Shown piece by piece: positions 23,216 to 35,024 of a DNA stretch of 64,000 nt (the first letter of the stretch is position 1; each line of letters starts with the position of its first letter). A program made the translations under genes and the position numbers. Below the pieces are notes generated by a model, which was not told where the DNA came from, made no database searches, and saw nothing but the letters and a program-made list of their open reading frames with translations. This DNA is from Argopecten irradians (lineage: Eukaryota > Mollusca > Bivalvia > Pectinida > Pectinidae). The stretch is taken from positions 46,117,086 through 46,181,085 of the forward strand of contig NC_091135.1 in NCBI RefSeq assembly GCF_041381155.1, written 5' to 3'.

Positions 23216-24534
23216 CGGACCTCAATTCATAGTCATTAAATAAACTACAAAACCGATATGTCATTATGCCATAGGAAGAACAATTAATTGTTTACCGTAG
23301 TTGGTTCTGCATCGTGCAATATGATTGCAAATCATTTATGCTTGGTAAAAAGGATATTCATACTTGAATCTTCCAGCACATTCCGTCAGTGTTTAAAACA
23401 GTCAGATGTTACTAAATATTGAAATCCATATCTGAAATGGAAGACATCCAAAATTAAACCATACATATAAGATACGCCATCGTGGATCACAATATATTAA
23501 CTACAGTGAGATAGCACTATAGAAACGGGTTCCTCTATTTCGTACAACACAAACATATATCTCCCAAATTACGCCCCACACTTCACATCCAACACACCGC
23601 ATACACAGGTGGCCGTACTAACATGTCACTCACCGACTGTTATTAGGACATTAGTGGTAGAGTAACAAAAGGAACAAGGGCCTTAACGTTCATCTGACTA
23701 ACTTGCAACATACGAAGCATGATGGTACTGAAAATAACAGATTCTTATGGAGAAATTATGAGCAATTAGCCCGAATCATTTTAAAGTCACACAATACGTA
23801 ACTAGCAATAAAAATTCAAGTTAGATTAGATAACCATAGTGTTATTATTTGTAGATGTAGTTGAAATTGAGTTACATCAAAGAATATCTATAATGATTTT
23901 TAAATAACTGTTACAGCAGTTGTTGACACTTGTATAACATGCCTTCATTTTAGACTTGTCGCCATAGAAGTCACAATTATTGCAGAACGGAAGTCTGAAA
24001 GTTCATAACCCGTTCTCGGAAGAGCTCGGCAACGACGTTACAATGTCGGCTAACCTTGGTTTGCCTAAAAAATGGGACCCACTTAGCGATGTTCAATGTT
24101 TATTTGATTTCTTATCAGAATCATTATCACTCATCTCGACTTGGATTTAGTCCTGTCTCTGCATGATTTACAACAGAACTTGTTTTCAACATTCTTCTAA
24201 ATCATGAAAACAAATCAGACAGATACGCATATTGAGACTGAGAGTTAATCTGAAGAAAGACATCAGCTTGTATTTAAGAGCTATCGGTAAAACAACACTA
24301 GCTCAGAACAATCCAAGTTTGTTCTATAAACACGAGTTCAGATTTGTGATGGTATTGCAATGCACATACATATTTTCAAATCTTGTAAAAGAATCGACAT
24401 AGTTATAACTAGCATGGCCTATTGTGATTTTCTTGTTTAGTTTATCGTCTCCTTTAGCAAACACTTTACATTTAAAAATTCCCGATAACTGATATATTTC
24501 ATAGAGCTATATGTGACGAAAAAGTAATAGTTTT
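23216..24534. other. Spacer upstream of P450-A; no gene seen
   Basis: Unique-looking AT-rich DNA with one decayed R1 fragment (about 23505-23660). The stretch from 22243 to 22544 next to the P450-A start holds no recognisable promoter element that can be called with confidence. Confidence 0.5.
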
Positions 24535-24697
24535 ATTAAATTAACGTCAAATTCACAGCCAGGGTCATATAAGGAGAGCTCCGATGCACGCGGTCTGATG
24601 CGTGTATGAGGTGCAGATGTGTGTTTTGGGAGACGGTATATTCGTGTTGTTTCTTCTTGTATAGTGGGACTCTTGCCCTTTTAATATTGCTTTATAG
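24535..24697 (-). mobile_element. R1 retroposon 3' fragment (antisense), head-to-head with the next copy
   Basis: Diverged 3' half (ttaacgtcaaattcacagcc ... cttgtatagtgggactc). Abuts a sense fragment, so the two make a large imperfect inverted repeat. Confidence 0.8.
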
Positions 24698-24936
24698 ATA
24701 ATGTGACCGGGTGGGGTGTGTTGCTTTGTGTCTTCGGCGGCATGCTTCAGTGATATAGCACTATAAAAAAGGCAACAGTTCCACTATACAGGAAGACACT
24801 ACATGAATATACCGCAGTCTCCCAAAACACGCACCTCTCACAACATACACGCAACACACAGCATACATGGGAGGCCGTCGTTACATGACCATAGCTGTTA
24901 ATAGGAAGTTAATTAATCAATCAAACAAACCAACAA
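24698..24936 (+). mobile_element. R1 retroposon 3' fragment (sense)
   Basis: Begins inside the element at 'ataatgtgaccgggtggggt' and runs to the tail (atcaatcaaacaaacc). Confidence 0.9.
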
Positions 24937-26196
24937 ATTTTGGCTTGGTTTTTGAGGTACCCATTAGAGGCGATACGGCATTTCGACCAGACAGGGAAAT
25001 GTCTACCTAGCATATTTTTCGTAAATTTCCCAATTCATCAAGCCATAACTTCGACAATACTTGGCCAATTTTGTTCATTAAGCACGCACTGGAAAGATAA
25101 ATTATTTCTCTTTAGGGTAAGATATGCGTCAATGGTGTATAGAACCAATTTATTAAAATAATCACGGTTTTAAAAATAGGTCCTTTTTTCTCGACCGCCG
25201 AGTTCATACCCTTGATACTATAATAAATATATATGTATACTGTTGGTTAAAAATTTTCGTGCCAGGTCCCTGTGGGTAATGACACCGGAACTAGGTGTCC
25301 CCTGAAACGAGAGTGAGGAAATCAGGATTAGAACAGAGGTAAAATTGTCGCTTTTATCTGAATTTTGAAATGTTTTTAGATATTGACGTTTAGTACGCGT
25401 GTTTCCTGATATATCAGCCACACAATGATATATAAATGCATTTCGAGAAGTGTCGCCAAAAAAAAACAAAAATTGAGAGAAGTTAACATGCCATCACACC
25501 ATGGGAGGTACCGACGTAAATCGTTTGTGTTAGAACAGATGCTGAAAAATATCTTTCCGTCGCCCATAAATACATAATTTAGTACTTTATTACTCTATTA
25601 TGATATATAAGGGTATATTCTAAAGAACAATAATTCTCAACTACATCTATTTAAATTATGAGAGCAACGTAAAATATTTGTGGTGTACGGTTCGTAGCTG
25701 ATATTTTGATTGACGGGTGTATGGCTCACAAACGAGGTGTTCGGTTTATAGTGACGTCGATATCGGTAATTATCAAAAAGATGCTAAATGAGGTGGAAAA
25801 TTGTAAAAATAATGTTTGTTTGATAATTATACATATATTTTTCAGCAGATCATATATCACGAGCGAATTTGGAACAAATTTCCCAACAATATGTACATTT
25901 ATATATAGATACCTCGCCATTTGGATAGCAAAAAATAGGAACTTGACAATTTTTAGTTTAAACTAATTTTATTGTCAATTCAAAAGACAAAGGGATTAGG
26001 CAGGAGTTATTACAACTTTAAAAAGCCTTCTCGTAACATACAATGGCGAAACAGGAGACAATAGACATAGAAAATATTAATAACATTAAATACATAATTG
26101 CTGGACGTGTTTGAAAATACTCTGGTTTATATGATCAGCAAATAGCTCCCTACACGTAGTTTAACACTTTCAAATTTATATCAACATTCAAGTTAC
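24937..26196. other. Spacer; no gene seen
   Basis: Unique-looking sequence with short open frames on both strands, none resembling a known family. Confidence 0.45.
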
Positions 26197-26200
26197 TTAA

Positions 26201-26496
26201 AGATGCTGCACCGCCGACAGAGCGTAAAAGTCCTTATCATTTGAACACTAATTGGTGTTTAATCATGTATATATATATCTAATTAAAACAACAACAAAAA
26301 ATGATATAAAAACTATTTGTTTTACTTTTTGGGCATGCGCAATGCAATTAATTATTTTTGATAGTTTTATCTTGAAATAAAATTAGATGCCCAAACTTTT
26401 CAATGGTGGTATTTGTGTAAAGTAAGTAACTTTTGTAAATGAAGAAAAAGACTAATTCGTCTGCTCTTGGTATTTATTGTCAGAGGTGGAGCATCT
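26201..26496. mobile_element. M1 miniature inverted-repeat element, TTAA target site
   Basis: Ends AGATGCTGCACCGCCGACAG and GAGGTGGAGCATCT are inverted repeats, flanked on both sides by TTAA (26197-26200, 26497-26500). 296 bp, AT-rich, non-coding. TTAA duplication is characteristic of the piggyBac superfamily. Confidence 0.9.
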
Positions 26497-26551
26497 TTAA
26501 GTTTTAAAATAAAATAATTCTGACATTCACATACTTATAAAATTGGAAGAA

Positions 26552-26915
26552 ACACGAGGAAGGCTCCAGGGTCTGTCCCCTGGCCGAGACGCCCCGGTCT
26601 ATAAAAGTGGTATTTGCTGCTTAGCGCTCAGCATAAATGAGTGTTTGACGATTGTCAATATATTGTGACCGTTTGGGTTGTACTTTGTTCGTTTTCGTTT
26701 TCCGCGGTATGTCTCAGTGAAATAGCACTTTAAAATGGTAAGAGTTCCACTAATACGTGAAAATATAACATAGATATACCGCAGCCTCCCAACGTCTGCG
26801 AGACGATATAACAGATATACCACAGTCTCCAAACGTCACATAAAGCAACATGTTGCACACATTGGAGGCTGTCATTTAAGGACCCTGACTGGGTATAGGA
26901 TATTAATCTAATAAA
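26552..26915 (+). mobile_element. R1-related retroposon, diverged copy
   Basis: Shares 'ctgtcccctggccgagac', 'tataaaagtggta' and 'gcttagcgctcagcata' with R1 but diverges afterwards, with a local duplication of the 'taccgcagcctcccaacgtc' segment. May represent an older subfamily. Confidence 0.75.
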
Positions 26916-27119
26916 AAATAAATACCCTTTACTATGAAATACACGAGTTGTCTTGTTTGTACATAACGATGTAAAGAGTGTAAGAAATGTGGTGTCCGAA
27001 GTGCTCTCCCTGTCTGAATTCCCTTCAGTGGATGTGTCGCCTGCATGGCATCACAAACAAGGTCATTTGTTGAACAAACTTGGTTGCCCTTCATCCATAT
27101 ATGGTTTTAACCCATTCAA

Positions 27120-27540
27120 GATTGAAGGAGGAGTTAGATTTTAAAGCCAAATTTCAGCAAAGCTCCCATTTTGGACCCCTGACGTTTTATCCCCATGGGT
27201 CTTACCTCGTCCTTTATAAAATATGTTCCCCCTTCTGAGCCCCGCCCCTCTGTCCCCTAGGGTCTGGCCTAACTCGTTTATATTGAAATATGATTGTCCT
27301 TCCCCTGTGATGTTTCACATAAAATATGGATGCATTAATCCACTCAAGGGTTAAGGAGGAGTAGGATTTTAAAGCTAAAACAAGTACATATACTCATTGT
27401 AATGGACACTAATACATCATCCCCAAATGACACTCTTCCTCCCCCTCCCTATCTCCACCTGCAACAAATTAAGAATGCAATTGCACAGTGGATGAACATT
27501 TTGAAAGAAATTTTGAGGTACTTTTACATTCAATGAATTG
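27120..27540. repeat. Diverged units of the 'cctaggggtc' repeat family
   Basis: 'ggttaaggaggagtaggatt' and 'ccccgcccctctgtccccta' blocks show relationship to the array at 28060-29360, but the spacing is irregular. Confidence 0.7.
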
Positions 27541-28040
27541 CAGAAGTAAATTTGAAAACCCAGCAAAAATCTTTCAAAATTTCTATCATACTGATAAGCA
27601 TCCCTTTATAACACTTTATACTAAATTTCAATGAAATCAGAGACCGAAATATAAAAAGAGGAAGTTGGCCAGCGGCCATCTTGGAATACCAAAATCTTTA
27701 CCAAAATGTTTGCATGTTGTTTGCTATCCCTTTAAACCACTACAGACTAATTTTTGTTGAGATCAGAGACCGAAAACTGAAAACAGGACGTAGGCTCGCG
27801 GCGATCTTGAAATACTGAAATCTTTATAAAAATATTTGCATGTTGATCACAATCCCTTAAAACCTCTATAGACCAATTTTCATTTGAGATCGGGGACCGA
27901 AACCTGAAAACAGGAAGTGGGCCAGCGGCCATCTTGGAATACCAAAATCATTATGAAAATGTTTGCATGTTATTCGCCATCCCTTAAAACCCCTATAGAA
28001 TAATTTTCAAACGGCCATCTTGGAATACTAAAATCTAAAG
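27540..28040. repeat. Tandem array of about 126-bp units with 'ggccatcttggaat'
   Basis: Four units; the marker 'cggccatcttgg' or close variants falls at about 27672, 27799, 27924 and 28012. It is embedded between two blocks of the 'cctaggggtc' family, as if inserted into it. Confidence 0.85.
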
Positions 28041-28059
28041 TAGGATTTTAAAGCTTAAA

Positions 28060-29360
28060 CTAATAAAATTTACACTTTTGGGGCCCTGCCCCTCTGACCC
28101 TAGGGGTGGTACCTATATCATTTATATCAAATATTATTGTACTTCTCAAATGATGTTTCAAACCAAATATGGATGAAATCCATCCAAGGATGAAGGAGGA
28201 GTAGGATTTTAAAGCTTGAATTAAGAAAATATGCCCTTTTTGGACTCTGCCCCTAGGGGTCGGACCTATCTCATTTATATAAAAAATAATTGTCCTTCCC
28301 TGATGATGTTGAACACTAAATATGGATGAAATCCATCCAAGGATGAAGGAGGAGTAGGATTTTAAAGCTAAAATTAAGAAAATTTGCCCTTTTGGGACCT
28401 CGCCCCTCTCACCCTAGGGGTCGTAGGAGGTTCATTTAAAAAAATGATTGTTTTTCGCCAATGATGTTTCATACCAGATATGGATGAAATCTATCCAAGG
28501 ATAAAAGAGGAATAGGATTTTAAAGCTAAAATTAAGAAAATTTACCCTTTTGGGGCCTCAGCCCCTAGGGGTCAGACCAGGCTCATTTATATAAAATGTG
28601 ATTGTCCTTACGTAATAATGTTTCACACCAAAAATGGATGAAATCCATCCAAGGATGAAGGAGAAGTAGGATTTTAAAGCCAAAATTAAGAAAATTTGCC
28701 CTTTTGGGGCCCCAACACTCAGTCCCCTAGACAGACCAGGCTCATTTATATAAAATATGATTGTCTTTACCCAAATAATTTCACAACAAAAATGGATGAA
28801 ATCCATCCAAGGATGAAGGAGTATGATTTTGAAGCCAAAATTAAGAAAATTTGCCCTTTTGGGGCCCCACCCCTTAGTCCCTAGGGGTTGGACCAGGATT
28901 ATTTTTGTAAAATATGATTTTCCTTCCCTAATGATGTTTCACACCAAATATGGATGAAATCAACCCAATGATGAAGGAGTAGGATTTTAAAGCTTAAAAT
29001 AAGAAAATATGCCCTTTTGGGTCCCCGCCCCTCTGCCACTATGGGTCGGACCAAGCTAATTTATATAAAATATGATTGTCCTTCCACAATGATATTTCAC
29101 ACCAAATATGGATGAAATCAATCCAAGGATGAAGGAGAAGTAGGATTTTAAAGCTTAAATTAAGAAAATTTGCCCTTTTGGGGCCTCACCCCTCAGCCCC
29201 TAGGGGTCGCACCAGGCTCATTTATATAAAATATGATTGTCCTTCCCTAATGATGTTTCACACCAAATATGGATGAAATCAACCAAAGGATGAAGGAGGA
29301 GTAGGATTTTAAAGCTTAAAATAAGAAAATTTGCCCTTTTGGGGCCCCACCCCTCAGCTG
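28060..29360. repeat. Satellite-like array, eight monomers of 152-160 bp
   Basis: The marker 'atggatgaaatc' falls at about 28169, 28321, 28481, 28633, 28791, 28949, 29108 and 29268. Each monomer has 'cccctaggggtcggacc', 'gattgtccttccctaatgat', 'aggatgaaggaggagtagga' and 'tttgcccttttggggcc'. Open frames in it are by-products of the period. Confidence 0.93.
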
Positions 29361-29387
29361 TTTTGACGATTTTAACGATTTTTTTTT

Positions 29388-29570
29388 GTTTGTTTGATTT
29401 ATTTACGTCCTATTAACAGCTATGGTCATGTAAGGACGGCCTCCCATGTATGCGTTGTGTTGCGTGTATGTTATGCGAGGTGAGTGTACTGGGAGACTGC
29501 GGTATGTTCGTGTTGTGTCTTCTTGTATAGTGGAACTGTTGCCCTTTTTACAGTGCTATATCACTGAAGT
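29388..29570 (-). mobile_element. R1 retroposon, 5'-truncated antisense copy
   Basis: (TTTG)n-atttatttacgtcc through 'ctatatcactgaag'. Inserted at the boundary between two different tandem-array families. Confidence 0.88.
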
Positions 29571-29649
29571 TTAAAGTCTCGTAACTCTTGCAAATATTGA
29601 CGGATTTTGACTATTATTGAACTCATCCGAGATTTCATTGATATAAAGC

Positions 29650-30352
29650 ATTATTATATGACTGATTCTTTTGCTGTCTTTTGATTGGCCGATACGCTTC
29701 TCAGAAGTATTCATCAACTGAGATATCAACCCCGAAATCGGCGGCGAAAATCACGCGAGGTTACTGGATTCAGTTCAGATACCTTTCGCGAGTCCAGTAA
29801 CCTGTGTCAAAAATAGATCGAGGAAAACTCCCTTGAGATGTGACGTCATAATCACTTTTGACGTCGAGTCGTACCCAAACATATGTTGCGGAAAGCAGCA
29901 AGTTTACTGCGATCAACGGTGATCAACAGAAATGAACTGCAAACTTCAATTTATGGAAAACGTTCAAGAATGCCAGACGGGCTGCAGTTGATACAATATT
30001 CCGGGAATCCGGTTCTACCAGTCTACCAGTCTACATCGTTAGCAAGAAGCAAGAAACGCTAGCAAGAAACATTTGGATATTTACCATTGATACTACATGT
30101 TACTTCTTTTGTAAACAGAAAGTTTGCAAATACCATCCTGTTTTTGTAGTTAATTCTTTTTGAAGAGCCGGGTAAATATATGTAAGTGTAATATGATAGA
30201 ACAGTTATCGACCTATTTTCAGGTAGATACGGTGAGTTATCAACCCGAGTAAGTGATATATCCCGAGGCCCGGTCCGGCCGGCCTCGGGATATATCACTT
30301 ACTCGGGTTGATAACTCACCGTATCCACCTGAAAATAGGTCGATAATTGTAC
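29650..30352. mobile_element. Fold-back insertion with a long terminal palindrome
   Basis: About 700 bp interrupting a tandem monomer. It contains two fold-back structures: a short one (ggttactgga / tccagtaacc, about 29760-29800) and the 140-nt palindrome at 30201-30350 at its right edge. No transposase frame and no clear duplication at the ends; the class is unknown. Confidence 0.6.
30201..30350. repeat. Near-perfect palindrome, 70-nt arms, 10-nt spacer
   Basis: Left arm 30201-30270 and right arm 30281-30350 are complementary at 68 of 70 positions; the spacer is cggtccggcc. The innermost part is GC-rich (cccgaggcc / ggcctcggg). Such an arm could extrude as a cruciform or give an RNA hairpin. 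Confidence 0.96.
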
Positions 30353-30650
30353 AACATGCCATATTTGGTTGAAATCGGACAATAAATAATTAAATTATCG
30401 AGCGGAAACCATGGACTTATCTGTTTTGACGATTTTAAAGTACCGTAACTATTGCAAATATTGACGGATTTTAACCATTATCGAACTCATCCGAGATCTC
30501 ATTGATATAAAGCAATAAACCAAATTTGGTTGAAATCGGACAATAAATAATTAAGTTATCGTACGGAAACCGTTTCCCAGGCGCCGACACCGACGCCGAC
30601 ATAGTGATACCTAAGCGTCACCCTTGCGTTGCAGGCGACACAAAAATGTG

Positions 30651-31875
30651 TTTCAAGATGACGTCTATGGTAATAATATTGAATTTACAACCGATCCTAA
30701 AACATCTACGCAAAGTGATATCTGATCATTATAGGCAATTCAATGCCATTGTTTGAACTTTATAGAAGTGTATGAAATGTGAAAACGTTTACAGACAGCG
30801 AACGGTTAAAAGAAACATACGTTCCATAAGTGTTTCATATACATGTGTACCTTCATGTATAGCGAGCTTTAGTTAATTCAGCCTACAGCTACAAGCGGTA
30901 CGGAACATTTAGAGATCGATAACCTTATCAAATCCTTGACCACATTTACCCTCCAGGATAAAGTTTTTAACGTCTTGTTCGAGCTGATATAAAACAGGCA
31001 CTCAAAGAACTATTTCAAAATGTACATGCATTTGTAAAGTTTCAGTATAGCGAAATTTATTGTTTTCAGTCTGTGAAAGCATATTGTATCCAACTTCTAA
31101 TAATACTTATCTTTCTATGTGTTTTCGATTAAGACCCCATCCTGATTCCAATCCGACCGAACAGTCGGGGCTAAAAATAGGACGCATTTCCATACAATGC
31201 AATGTTAAAGTATAAAAGATGAATGTTCCAAAAGTTTTGTTTGGTTTACTTTGTTTACGTCATATTAACAGTTCCACAAGAGTTTAAGATCTTTTCATGT
31301 AATGCAAAAGGTGTTTAGTATAAGAAATGCACATATTTTCCTTACATGTATCAAACCTCTATAAAGGTCAGATAATTCTATATCAACACGTGCAAAAGAG
31401 CACGTAAAACCCCTCAGTGTAGCGAACCTATTGAACTGGCCACCAGACCTAAATATTCCACAGACTGGTGGCCAGTCTACTTCCCTGTAGTAAGTACACT
31501 TTACGTACGATGTTATGACTCACTGACTCGAGAGTATAGTATACACGTGCTCTTCAGACACACGTTTTCATTTTCTCTTACATAAATGGATTAGAAATCG
31601 GTCATGCATATGGTGCGTAACAGTCTATTTCTTACCTTTTGATCGGGAATCAGTAGAAGATTCTACTGTAGGCGGTAATGGCTGGTTAAGACTGGCTAGG
31701 AATTTGGTGGCGTGTTCGCATAGATCTGTATCCCCATATGCTATCTCACGTGACCAAGCCTAGCCGGAGCCTATATTTATGTCTAGTATTTCTACTTCTC
31801 GGCCGCTGTTGGGCTTGATATTGGTTTATTTCATATGAAATTGTTGAAATTAGCATTAAATCTAACCATTTTGCA
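30651..31875. other. Spacer with a small hairpin; no gene seen
   Basis: Contains an exact 12-nt inverted repeat, ACTGGCCACCAG (31435-31446) and CTGGTGGCCAGT (31465-31476), with an 18-nt loop, and just upstream a shorter one (acgtgc-aaaaga-gcacgt). No gene recognised. Confidence 0.55.
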
Positions 31876-31879
31876 TTAA

Positions 31880-32083
31880 AGATGCTCCACCGCCGACAGA
31901 GCATAAATAATATTCATCATTTGAACAATAATTGGTGTTTAATAACGTATATATATATGTCTAATTAACACCAAAAAATAACAGAATAATTTATTTGATG
32001 CATGCGAAATCAGTAAGTAAGTAACTTTTGTAACTGACAAAAGTACTAATTCGTCTGCTCGTTATGTCAGCGGTAGAGCATCT
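31880..32083. mobile_element. M1 miniature inverted-repeat element, internally deleted
   Basis: AGATGCTCCACCGCCGACAG ... CAGCGGTAGAGCATCT, flanked by TTAA at 31876-31879 and 32084-32087. 204 bp, about 140 bp shorter than the full copy. Confidence 0.92.
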
Positions 32084-32087
32084 TTAA

Positions 32088-32892
32088 TGTATCACTTTAA
32101 ATTCCATTAACCTTTTACAGTTATTTAAGATGTTCGTCACACTTCATACACTTTCACATATAAACAAATTCCAAACACCTACGCAATTGATGATCCGATC
32201 ACTGATAGACATGGTTTAAAAAAGGCGTTTATTTACGCTGACACGCTTTATTTAATTTACATTAGTTCCGTGTTCGTATGAATGTTATTTAGAATAAACT
32301 AGACATGATAATATCACATCTACGTCAATACAACATTACTTCTAGCCATACATTGATTTTCAATCAGCATTTATGGAATATTTCGTTTTTACAATCTCCG
32401 GCTATCTAAATCTTCGTTTTATCCATATTACTGGCATTTACAGACGTTTGAGATTATGTTTCAAACCTGCAAGGAATTAGCTTTGTTTAGTGAAATATTG
32501 TAATTCTTCCATGTATCTTATTCTATAAATGCGGTTTTAGTTAAAAGTGATGTTAAAACAAAGAATTTACTTTTTATTAGACAATACTCAACTTATATAT
32601 GAGTAAATAAATCTGATGACTTGAATAAGCAAATGGTTTCTACAAAGTTCTTCAGAACATATTTAAAACACTGTATCAGTCTTTATAACATACCATGTTT
32701 ATGAAAGAGTGTTAAGAACACTTGCCAAATTTTATGTATTGTCACATTAATTGGATAGTTTTCTTGGACACTTTACTATTTGGATTTTTCATAAATTAGA
32801 GAAAAGTGTCTACATACAAAACCTACCCAGAATTATAATTGAAATTATTCTTTACGATGAATGTGCTTATTAAATGTACATTAAGTTTATAT
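32088..32892. other. Spacer; no gene seen
   Basis: AT-rich, no repeat or coding signal recognised. Confidence 0.4.
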
Positions 32893-33352
32893 ACTATCTT
32901 ATCTTTTCTCTTCTTCCTAATTGACTTTATCTTTCCTAATGCCTACCTTGGCACCGCCTCACTTTTGGCCTTGAGTTGAGTGTTCGCCCCTGTGAGGAAG
33001 GCTCTGGGTTCTGTCCCCTGGCCGAGACACACCAAAGTCTATAAAAGTGGTAGTTTCTGCTCCTGCTTAGCGTTCAGCACACAGGGAGTGGGACGACTGG
33101 TTCGCCCGTTGTCAGTATAATGTGACCGGGTGGGGTGTGTTGCTTTGTGTCTTCGGCGGCATGCTTCAGTGATATAGCACTATAAAAAGGGCAACAGTTC
33201 CACTATACACGAAGACACAACAGGAACATACCGCAGTCTCCCAGTACACTCACCTCGCACAACATACACGCAACACTTTGCATACATGGGAGGCCGTCCT
33301 TACATGACCATAGCTGTTAATAGGACGTTTATAAATCAAACAAACAAACAAA
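32893..33352 (+). mobile_element. R1 retroposon, 5'-truncated sense copy
   Basis: Starts at 'atcttatcttttctcttctt' and ends ataaatcaaacaaacaaaca. Very similar to the young copies. A second, decayed R1 5' half follows at about 33382-33560. Confidence 0.92.
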
Positions 33353-33381
33353 CTATAGTAACAAACAGCGTATATGCAAGA

Positions 33382-33560
33382 GATGACATGCTGAAGACAT
33401 TGTAACTGCTGCCCCTGTTGCACGCAAAGGCGACAAAATTTATGATCATGTTTTTTCTTCTCTTTCTTACCTCCTTTATTTTTTCTAACGTCTACCTTGA
33501 CACCGCTTCACATTTGGCCATCTGTTGAGCGGTCAACCCTGTCAGGTAGGCTCTAGGTTT
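33382..33560 (+). mobile_element. Decayed R1 retroposon 5' half
   Basis: 'ctgctgcccctgttgcacgc', 'aaggcgacaaaatttatgat' and 'caccgcttcacatttggcca' match R1 with many changes. It borders the LINE. Confidence 0.75.
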
Positions 33561-33684
33561 ATATTATATTTGCGCAAAACTCAAAAACTTCAACTAATGA
33601 AATATTGAGCATATCCAGTTCTATACCTTATATACAATATATACATTATATGTCCCTTGTTTTAACCTGCTTATAGTAATGTCT

Positions 33685-34642
33685 TCAATAACAGCTAGGG
33701 TAACACTTAATGTCACAGTTCTTCCAATACGTGTTTATGAGGGTCTTGAATCTGTTCACCGACTCGGCATTTACAATTTCCGAAGGTAGGGAGTTCCATT
33801 TCTGTGACCAGTCGTCCAATTTATTGATGTCTCTTTGTATTGTTTCCGAATCGTCGATGTTGTAAATAAAAACAGGTCCGAGCACACTACCTTGGGGTAC
33901 TCCGCTTATAACCGGGATCCCAGATGATGTTGTTCCGTTTAAAACAACCCGTCGTTTTCTATCTGATAGAAACGCCTTTATCCACGTGGCCATTTTACCA
34001 TTAATTCCCAGAGCTTTAATTTTTGACAGCAGACGTATGTGTGGAACGGTGTCAAATGCTTTTTGAAAGTCTAAATATACAATGTCCACATTGTTGCCTT
34101 CATCTAGTTCCCTTGTGATGTCATCTAGAACTTCAAGTAGTTGCAATGATGTAGATTTTTTTTGATCGAAAACCAAAATGTTCCTCACATAGAAGTTTAT
34201 TATTTTCCAAAAAGTCCATAATATGATTTCGGCAAATTGATTCCAAAGTTTTTACAACAATACTGGTTAAACTCACGGGTCTGTAATTTTGGGCTTACTG
34301 TTTGTTTCCTTTTTTGTCTAAGATTGGTGTTACGTTTGCTTCTTTCCATACCTTTGGTAATACGCTTTCTCTGAGAGATTTATTAAACATAATTGCCAGT
34401 GGTTCACTGATTACGGATCGTAGCTCATAAAGTATCTTAGGATGAAGCTTGTCAGGTCCAGGGGATTTAGCGACATTTAATTCTCCGAGTTTCTTTTCGC
34501 CCTGGTCTATTGTTATCTCCAGGTTACCGAGTTCAATGTTTGTTCTTGCTTCGAGCTCTGGCATATTGTTGTTGCCCTCTATTGTAAATACACTGCTAAA
34601 GAACTGATTAAGTAATGTTGTTTTCTCTTCGTCTGTTGTCAC
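33685..34642 (-). pseudogene. LINE reverse-transcriptase remnant lacking the catalytic core
   Basis: The N-terminal part (34642-34295) has the SPGPDKLHPKIL block; the next frame (34188-33685) has VDIVYLDFQKAFDTVPH and SGVPQGSVLGP. Directly after that the sequence jumps to DINKLDDWSQKW and then to the C-terminal NSLPSEIVNAESVNRFKTL block, so the FADD/YADD-containing palm segment and the thumb are deleted, without loss of frame. Confidence 0.85.
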
Positions 34643-35024
34643 AATATCGTCGTTTTCATCTTCTAGATTTGGAATTACTGATTTGTTTTTTGTTTTACTT
34701 TGGATGCATTTCCAAAAACTTTTAGGATTGTCCTTAAATTCGGTTACTATTTTATTTTCATATTCCTCGACTGAGCTTCTTTGCTGTTTTGATGCTTCGT
34801 TTCTGGCAAGTCTATATGTTTCGTAGTTTTCTGGTGTTTTATTGTGTTTATATTGATACCAAGTTTTTTCGTTTGATTTTTAAAGCATTGGTGGTTGTCT
34901 TTTTCATCCAAGGTTTCCTCACCCTCCGATCCGACGGTCGTACTTTGCACACTGGTATATGTTGATCAATTATCTTGAAGAGTTAATCGACAAAGTAATC
35001 CCAAGCATCGCATGTGTTCAAACC

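Larger units (their letters stand above)
29571..30650. repeat. Tandem array (family of 22545-23215) split by an insertion
   Basis: Units at 29571-29650 and about 30353-30650 are parts of one array. The block between (about 29650-30352) is foreign to it. The array ends with the same 'gacgccgacatagtgatacc' and 'gcgttgcaggcgaca' tail. Confidence 0.85.

Noticed and set aside
24937..26196. Additional P450 exon between P450-A and the arrays
   Set aside because: Scanned both strands for the PERW, ExxR, haem-loop and hinge motifs and found none.
28558..28884. Open frames on both strands in the 28060-29360 region
   Set aside because: They repeat with the satellite period and have no domain.
28060..29360. 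CRISPR-like array
   Set aside because: The whole monomer is repeated with no unique spacers, and the sequence is eukaryotic.
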